From: Nocardia anocheti
GTDB lineage: Bacteria > Actinomycetota > Actinomycetes > Mycobacteriales > Mycobacteriaceae
Assembly (NCBI RefSeq): GCF_029675105.1
Contig: NZ_JAQQFV010000001.1
Location: 682,001 to 746,000, forward strand
Length of the DNA: 64,000 bases
Direction: 5' to 3'
Positions within the stretch are counted from its first letter, which is position 1. Every line of letters begins with the position of its first letter. A model generated the notes under the pieces. That model saw only the letters and a list, made by a program, of their open reading frames with translations, was not told where the DNA came from and made no database searches. The translations under genes and the position numbers were made by a program. Positions 60,063 through 64,000 of this stretch are shown piece after piece.

Positions 60063-60299
60063 TCACGCGGTGCCGGTGCCGAGTCGGGGGAACGGTTCGG
60101 TGGCGAAGACCACCTCCACGGCCACCTCGAAATAGGCCGCGATGCGCAGGGCGAGGTGCAGGCTGGGGCTGTATTCGCCCCGCTCCAGATACCCGACGGT
60201 CTGGTAGTGCACGCCCAGCGCCTCGGCGAGGTCGCGCCGCGAGATGCCACGCTCGGCGCGCAGCATCGCGATGCGGTTGTAGATGACCTCAGAAGGCAC
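60063..60299 (-). CDS. Small XRE-type transcriptional regulator
   Basis: A 78-residue Cro/CI-like HTH protein: IAMLRAERGISRRDLAEALGV, then HYQTVGYLERGEYSPSL as the recognition region. This compact form (YgzD/PXO-like) often accompanies small ABC-2 transporters. Its start lies inside the end of the permease gene (11-base overlap), so it belongs to the ATPase-permease-regulator operon and may autoregulate it. Confidence 0.9.
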   Translation of the reverse strand: MPSEVIYNRIAMLRAERGISRRDLAEALGVHYQTVGYLERGEYSPSLHLALRIAAYFEVAVEVVFATEPFPRLGTGTA

Positions 60300-61119
60300 G
60301 CTGCATCGCCTTTTCCCTTCGCTGCGCCATCACGGCACCGGACTCGTGTTCGGCCATGCGCCGCAGCACGATCGGCGCGATCAGCAACCCGACCACCGCC
60401 CACACGCCCAGCACCGCAGCGGTTTCCAGGTGCCGCCAGGACTGGTCGATCTCGATGACCACCGCGTCGGCGGGCAGCAGCGCCGAGCGCATGCCCAGGC
60501 CGAGCCAGTACATCGGGAACGCCTGGGCGACCAGCTGCAACCAGCCCGGCAGCGCGGTGATCGGGTAGAAGATGCCGGAGATGGCGACCAGGCCCATGAG
60601 CGGCATGGTGAGCAGGAACGCGGTGCGGGTGTCGAGCACGCTGCCCAGGATCGCACCGAAGGGCAGCACGGCCAGCATCCCCAGCGCCAGCACCCACACG
60701 AAGGTCGCGACCGCGCCCGCCCCGCCGAGCGAGGAACCTCCGATGATCAGCATGCCCACACCGAGCACGATAACCACCTGCGCGACCACCGCCCCGGAGG
60801 TGGCGATGATCTTGCCGACGACATAGGCGCCCATCCCCTTCGGCACCGCCTTGGCGCGCAGCAGCGTGCCGTCCTCCCGGTCGAGCACCAGCACATTGAG
60901 AATCGCGTACATGCCGTTGAAGGCGATGACCGAACCGAGCAGGCCGGGCAGGGCCAGTTCCGCGATCGACAGCTCGCCGCCGTCGTACATCCGGTTGCGC
61001 AGCAGATAGAGCACACCGAGCGAGATCGCGGGGGTGAGGAATTGTCCGATCAGATCGGGGGCGTTGGTGTAGGCCTGGCGCAGTTCGATCAGGCCGCGCT
61101 GGATGCCTTGCTTGCTCAT
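60289..61119 (-). CDS. ABC-2 type transporter permease
   Basis: A 276-residue membrane subunit with about six helices (LTPAISLGVLYLLRN, GLLGSVIAFNGMYAILNVLV, VVGKIIATSGAVVAQVVIVL, TFVWVLALGMLAVLPFGAIL, MPLMGLVAISGIFYPITALP, LGVWAVVGLLIAPIVL). The DREDGTLLRAKAVPKGM loop is typical of ABC-2 permeases. It pairs with the ATPase upstream (ATGA overlap) in an exporter of unknown substrate. Confidence 0.9.
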   Translation of the reverse strand: MSKQGIQRGLIELRQAYTNAPDLIGQFLTPAISLGVLYLLRNRMYDGGELSIAELALPGLLGSVIAFNGMYAILNVLVLDREDGTLLRAKAVPKGMGAYVVGKIIATSGAVVAQVVIVLGVGMLIIGGSSLGGAGAVATFVWVLALGMLAVLPFGAILGSVLDTRTAFLLTMPLMGLVAISGIFYPITALPGWLQLVAQAFPMYWLGLGMRSALLPADAVVIEIDQSWRHLETAAVLGVWAVVGLLIAPIVLRRMAEHESGAVMAQRREKAMQRAF

Positions 61120-62021
61120 CGACCGACCTCCGCGAGAGTGTGGACGGGCGCGCTGTCCTCGCCGGACTCGGCGCGCCGGACCAGGGTCATATAGGTGTCC
61201 TCGAGCGAGGCGCGGCGCACCTCGAGATCGCCGATCGCCTCGCCGTGCTGCTTGAACAGCTCGTGCACGAACTTCGTCGACTCCGCGGTGGTGTGCACGA
61301 ACCGCTGGCCGTCGACGGTCCAGCTCACCTGCGCCTCACCGGCGATCGAGCGGGACAACTCGTCGGGCGAGCCGTCGGCGATGATGCGTCCCCCGGCCAG
61401 GATGAGGATGCGGTCCGCGAGCTTCTCGGCCTCGTCCAGGTCGTGCGTGGTGAGCAGGACGGTGGTGTCTTCCAGATCGGCCAGGCGGTGGACCAGGTCG
61501 TGGAAGTCGCGCCGCGAGGTCGGGTCGAAACCGGCGGTCGGCTCGTCCATGAACAGCAGGTCGGGCTTGCCGACGACGCCGATCGCGACATCCAGCTTGC
61601 GGCGCTGGCCGCCGGACAGGGTGGCGATCTTGGCGCCCGCCTGCTCGGTGAGGCCGACCAGGGCCAGCAACTGGTCGACTTGCCACGGCTGCTCGTAATA
61701 CGAGCCGAGGTGCGCGAGCAACTCGCGCACCCGCCATTTGGCGTGGTCGCGCCAGGATTGCAGCACCACGCCGATGCGCGCGCGCCACTGCTCGTCACCG
61801 TGTTCGGGATCGGCCCCCAGCACGTCGACCCGACCGGCCGACCTCCTGCGGAACCCCTCGAGGATCTCGATCGTGGTGGTCTTGCCCGCGCCGTTGGGCC
61901 CGAGCATGACGAGCACTTCGCCGCGCCGCGCCTGGAACGTCACCTCGTGCAGCACGTCGGTGTCGCCGTAGCGCATCTGCAACCGCTGGACGTCGAGAAC
62001 GACGCCGTTCTTCGAAGCCAT
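61116..62021 (-). CDS. ABC transporter ATPase (export type)
   Basis: A 301-residue ATPase: Walker A GPNGAGKTT, signature LSGGQRRKLDVAIG, Walker B LLFMDEPTAGFDPTSR, H-loop LLTTHDLDEAE, and a C-terminal extension (SWTVDGQRFVHTT, EVRRASLEDTYMTLV). It is the first gene of the ATPase-permease-XRE operon. The palindrome at 62052-62071 lies 31 bp before its start, a good place for a repressor. Confidence 0.92.
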   Translation of the reverse strand: MASKNGVVLDVQRLQMRYGDTDVLHEVTFQARRGEVLVMLGPNGAGKTTTIEILEGFRRRSAGRVDVLGADPEHGDEQWRARIGVVLQSWRDHAKWRVRELLAHLGSYYEQPWQVDQLLALVGLTEQAGAKIATLSGGQRRKLDVAIGVVGKPDLLFMDEPTAGFDPTSRRDFHDLVHRLADLEDTTVLLTTHDLDEAEKLADRILILAGGRIIADGSPDELSRSIAGEAQVSWTVDGQRFVHTTAESTKFVHELFKQHGEAIGDLEVRRASLEDTYMTLVRRAESGEDSAPVHTLAEVGR

Positions 62022-62051
62022 GATTCCTCCCAGTCATCGACCTTCGATGAT

Positions 62052-62071
62052 ATGTAGCATAAGTACTACAT
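62052..62071. promoter_or_regulatory. Inverted repeat upstream of the exporter operon
   Basis: ATGTAG-(8)-CTACAT, that is ATGTAGCATAAGTACTACAT, in an AT-rich stretch. The ATGT-N12-ACAT ends recall PadR-type boxes; the XRE protein of the operon is another candidate ligand. Probably overlaps the leftward promoter. Confidence 0.55.
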
Positions 62072-62116
62072 TTCATCGCGGCAATACTTCGGCAGAATTG
62101 GGCGAATCGGAAAACG

Positions 62117-62129
62117 AGAGCACTGCTCT
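62117..62129. promoter_or_regulatory. Operator candidate 1 for the Ddn-like gene
   Basis: Perfect palindrome AGAGCA-C-TGCTCT. It abuts TTGACA at 62129-62134, a consensus-quality -35 with CATGCT (62153-62158) as a possible -10 at 18-bp spacing. A bound repressor would block this promoter. Confidence 0.65.
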
Positions 62130-62158
62130 TGACAATCGATGTCCCCAGCGCGCATGCT
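62129..62158 (+). promoter_or_regulatory. Promoter of the Ddn-like gene
   Basis: TTGACA, 18-bp spacer, CATGCT, about 44 bp before the start codon. The -35 is perfect by the sigma-70 consensus while the -10 is weak. It is bracketed by two similar palindromes. Confidence 0.5.
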
Positions 62159-62169
62159 TGTCTCAACAG

Positions 62170-62182
62170 AGAGCAGTGCTCA
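62170..62182. promoter_or_regulatory. Operator candidate 2 for the Ddn-like gene
   Basis: AGAGCA-G-TGCTCA, palindromic over GAGCAGTGCTC and nearly the same as the upstream site, 53 bp centre to centre (about five helical turns). It lies between the promoter and the ribosome site. Confidence 0.6.
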
Positions 62183-62201
62183 CAGTTCAGGAGTGATCAG
62201 C

Positions 62202-62648
62202 ATGGACAACGCCACCCGCTACCTCGGCCCCACCGGCATCGACCCGATCATGAACAAGGTCCTCAACTGGCTGCCCCGCCTCGGGATCAGCGTCGCCGGT
62301 GGCAGGCTGCTGGCCGTGCGCGGTCGCAAGAGCGGGCAGTGGCGCACCACCATGGTCAACCTGATGACCGCCACCGACGGCCAGCGCTACCTGGTCGCCC
62401 CGCGCGGGCACACCCAGTGGGTGCGCAATCTGCGTGTCGCTGGCACCGGCGAACTGCGCCTGGGGCGCAAGGCCGAAGCCTTCACCGCCGTCGAGATCGC
62501 CGACACCGACAAGATTCCGCTGCTGCGGCTCTACCTGGAGAAGTGGGGCTGGGAGGTGGGTCGCTTCTTCGAGGGCCTCGACAAGAACGCGACCGACGCC
62601 GAATTGGCCGAGATCGCACCAGGTTTCCCGGTCTTCCGGCTGACCTGA
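62202..62648 (+). CDS. Deazaflavin (F420)-dependent nitroreductase, Ddn/DUF385 family
   Basis: A 148-residue split-barrel protein: LPRLGISVAGGRLLAVRGRKSGQWRTTMV-like core with the RGRKSG(Q)WRTT motif of the Ddn family, TDGQRYLVAPRGHTQWVRNLRVAG, and a final IAPGFPVFRL. Members use reduced F420 to reduce quinones or nitro compounds. AGGAG lies eight bases before ATG 62202. Promoter and two operators immediately upstream suggest tight inducible control by a regulator, probably TetR-like, that is not in the window. Confidence 0.9.
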   Translation: MDNATRYLGPTGIDPIMNKVLNWLPRLGISVAGGRLLAVRGRKSGQWRTTMVNLMTATDGQRYLVAPRGHTQWVRNLRVAGTGELRLGRKAEAFTAVEIADTDKIPLLRLYLEKWGWEVGRFFEGLDKNATDAELAEIAPGFPVFRLT

Positions 62649-62690
62649 TCCACGCGAGAACATGGGTAACTCGCCGGGGACGGGCTGACT
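62645..62690 (-). repeat. 3'-UTR repeat element, copy B
   Basis: Reverse complement of this 46-base stretch matches copy A at 54298-54342 (AGTCAGCC, GAGTTACCCATGT, GATCAG). On this strand it begins 47 bases after the aroQ stop, a distance similar to copy A after its gene. It overlaps the end of the Ddn-like gene on the other strand. Confidence 0.65.
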
Positions 62691-62736
62691 CGGCCAGCCC
62701 CGAATCCGACGGCCGCCAGCGAGTCCGGGCTCCGGC

Positions 62737-63204
62737 CTAGGTCTGGCCTGAAGACCCGGAGAGGCGGCAACAGAACGCGATCGCCGCGGCGTAGCCCTGG
62801 ATGCCCATCCCCGCGACGACCGCCGTGGCGATCGGGGAGATGAAGGAGTGGTGCCGGAACTCCTCGCGCGCATGCACATTGCTGATGTGCACCTCCACGA
62901 TCGGCACCTCGGGGATCACCAGCGCGTCGCGCAGCGCGACGGAGGTGTGGGTGAGCCCGCCGGGGTTGATCACGATGGCCGACACGGTGCCCCGCGCCGC
63001 GTGGATCCGGTCGATCAGCGCGCCTTCGTGATTGGACTGGAAGGCCACCACCTCGCGCCCGAACTCCGCGGCCGTGCGCTCGCACAGCGCGACCACGTCG
63101 TCGAGGGTGTCGGAGCCGTAGACCTCCGGCTGGCGGGTACCGAGCATGTTCAGGTTCGGCCCGTTGAGCACGAGAATCGGGTCGACCCGCACGGTATCCG
63201 CCAT
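62737..63204 (-). CDS. aroQ: Type II 3-dehydroquinate dehydratase
   Basis: A 155-residue dodecameric dehydratase of the shikimate pathway (3-dehydroquinate to 3-dehydroshikimate). All signatures are visible: [18 protein letters not shown] with the catalytic Tyr and flexible-loop Arg, [31 protein letters not shown] and [21 protein letters not shown] 63204 is preferred over GTG 63213. The hypothetical gene upstream ends 15 bases before it on the same strand, so they may be co-transcribed. Confidence 0.97.
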   Translation of the reverse strand: MADTVRVDPILVLNGPNLNMLGTRQPEVYGSDTLDDVVALCERTAAEFGREVVAFQSNHEGALIDRIHAARGTVSAIVINPGGLTHTSVALRDALVIPEVPIVEVHISNVHAREEFRHHSFISPIATAVVAGMGIQGYAAAIAFCCRLSGSSGQT

Positions 63205-63219
63205 ACGGATCACTCTAGG

Positions 63220-63774
63220 TCACAACCCGGTCGGCCCCTCCGAGCGCAGGTCGTCGACCTTGCGCATGGCCTCGCGGAGTTCGGCGAGCCAGCTCTCGGC
63301 GTGTTTGCCCGCCAGTTTCACCGTCCAGGCCAGGGCGTCGGCGCGGGAGCGGGCCACCCCGGCGTCGATGAGGGTGTCGAGGACCTGGCGTTCGGGCTGG
63401 CGCAGGCGGGTCATCACCGGGACCGCCAAGTGGGTGAACAGGATTCGCTTGCCGTCCAAGTCCACACCCCAGGCGACGCTGCGGCCGTAACGGTGACGGG
63501 CCTCGTCGGCGATCTGCATGCGCGCGGGCCGCGTCGACTCACGCCAGCGGGCCAGCGCGCCCTCCCTGGTCGCTGCCGAGGTGCCCTCGGGTCGGGGCAG
63601 CGCGCCGACCACCACGATCTCGTCGCGGTCGATCTCGAGCTCCGGCGGGCCGGTGAACCAGTCGTCGGGCAATCGCCCGGCGAACCAGTCGGCGGCGTCG
63701 GCCGGGTCGGGCAGATCGGCTTGCTGCCAGCCGCCGGGACGGCCGAATCCACGGTCGCGATGGCCGTTGCCCAT
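63220..63774 (-). CDS. Conserved hypothetical protein upstream of aroQ
   Basis: A protein of 184 residues (193 from the alternative ATG at 63801). No family recognised. Readable blocks are DADAADWFAGRLPDDWF-like, VVVGALPRPEG, MQIADEARHRYGRSVAWGVD and a C-terminal helix KHAESWLAELREAMRKVDDL. It looks cytosolic and helical at the end. AGG lies eight bases before ATG 63774, while ATG 63801 has none but lies next to the ATTAC repeats. Transcribed toward aroQ. Confidence 0.7.
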   Translation of the reverse strand: MGNGHRDRGFGRPGGWQQADLPDPADAADWFAGRLPDDWFTGPPELEIDRDEIVVVGALPRPEGTSAATREGALARWRESTRPARMQIADEARHRYGRSVAWGVDLDGKRILFTHLAVPVMTRLRQPERQVLDTLIDAGVARSRADALAWTVKLAGKHAESWLAELREAMRKVDDLRSEGPTGL

Positions 63775-63803
63775 GGCGATCACCTGCTCTCTCGCTTGCA
63801 TTT

Positions 63804-63825
63804 ATTACGTTGATTACAAGATTAC
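63804..63825. promoter_or_regulatory. Triple ATTAC direct repeat
   Basis: ATTAC at 63804, 63813 and 63821 (spacings 9 and 8 bp) just upstream of the hypothetical gene, in a locally AT-rich stretch. It may be an operator or overlap a leaderless promoter. Beyond it, 63826-64000 shows no feature I can support. Confidence 0.4.
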
Positions 63826-64000
63826 GCCGTTATGGAAGCTGTGGATTCCGCTCTGCGAGAACGGCGCGGGGAGTGCCCGCCGGGCGGGGACGGCGGGGGG
63901 TTGGCTGTCGGTGGGTGTGGGTACCCTCGGCTTGAATCGCCGGACAAATGCGAGATCCGCACAACTGGGCGCGCCCGCCGGTACGGTTAGCGCGCCAGAT

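Noticed and set aside
1..64000. CRISPR arrays, tRNA/rRNA genes and insertion sequences
   Set aside because: None seen by eye: no evenly spaced long repeats, no transposase-like frames, no clear tRNA cloverleaf. A tRNAscan/Infernal run would be needed to exclude small RNAs.

Overview
The window reads as chromosomal DNA of a high-GC, mycolic-acid actinomycete, most likely Nocardia or a close relative. The evidence is the many GTG starts and ATGA/GTGA overlaps, a type VII secretion accessory locus (EspG, PPE-like, EspC-like and YbaB-like proteins), F420-type enzymes, an LpqH-like lipoprotein, a glucosylglycerate hydrolase and an EXLDI protein. A backbone matches Mycobacterium tuberculosis Rv0038-Rv0050 in inverted order: ponA1, the Rv0049 homologue, PadR (Rv0047c)-ino1, then much further right leuS and the YqgE protein (Rv0038). 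The material between these anchors is mostly accessory. No rRNA, tRNA, CRISPR array or insertion sequence was recognised.

Layout. 1-8.5 kb: partial ponA1, DUF5318 gene, PadR-ino1 with a strong terminator, two tandem GyrI-like proteins, and a second ponA1-like synthase with a proline-rich tail. 8.6-17.3 kb: sugar ABC importer (binding lipoprotein, two permeases; its likely ATPase lies apart at 16.3-17.3 kb), a very large hairpin, a DUF2786/metallohydrolase pair, ohrR-ohr, menC and an HxlR regulator. 17.4-24.9 kb: an LLM oxidoreductase, then a type VII secretion accessory cluster around a DUF1023 alpha/beta hydrolase, driven from a divergent region holding two related 20-bp palindromes. 25-27.9 kb: amino-acid ABC transporter (binding protein fused to permease, plus ATPase) and a His-rich metal-binding protein.

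28-33.4 kb: a four-gene operon of two unrecognised proteins, a TPR-like protein and a CHAT (caspase-like) protease, the best candidate for an undescribed system. 33.5-46.2 kb: LpqH-like lipoprotein, PhoX phosphatase, GH25 lysozyme, pentapeptide-repeat protein, glucosylglycerate hydrolase, SDR, polysaccharide deacetylase, leuS and two small Cys-rich membrane proteins. 46.2-51.7 kb: a DUF6670-like gene and a tightly coupled four-gene operon (ThDP enzyme, SRPBCC protein, KAS III-like protein lacking the catalytic His, PLP aminotransferase) that looks like a small specialised-metabolite pathway. 51.9-54.2 kb: EXLDI protein and a Drr-type ABC exporter. 54.4-57.5 kb: sigL-anti-sigma pair, YqgE, an acyltransferase and a GNAT enzyme. 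57.5-63.8 kb: glycerate kinase, HxlR regulator, an imine-reductase-like enzyme, an XRE/ABC-2 exporter operon, a Ddn-like F420 enzyme with two palindromic operators, aroQ and a hypothetical gene.

Functional links: two PonA1-type synthases, a lysozyme and a deacetylase act on the cell wall. Glucosylglycerate hydrolase plus glycerate kinase could recycle the compatible solute glucosylglycerate, although the genes are far apart. All functions are inferred from motifs and remembered family sequences; no search was run.
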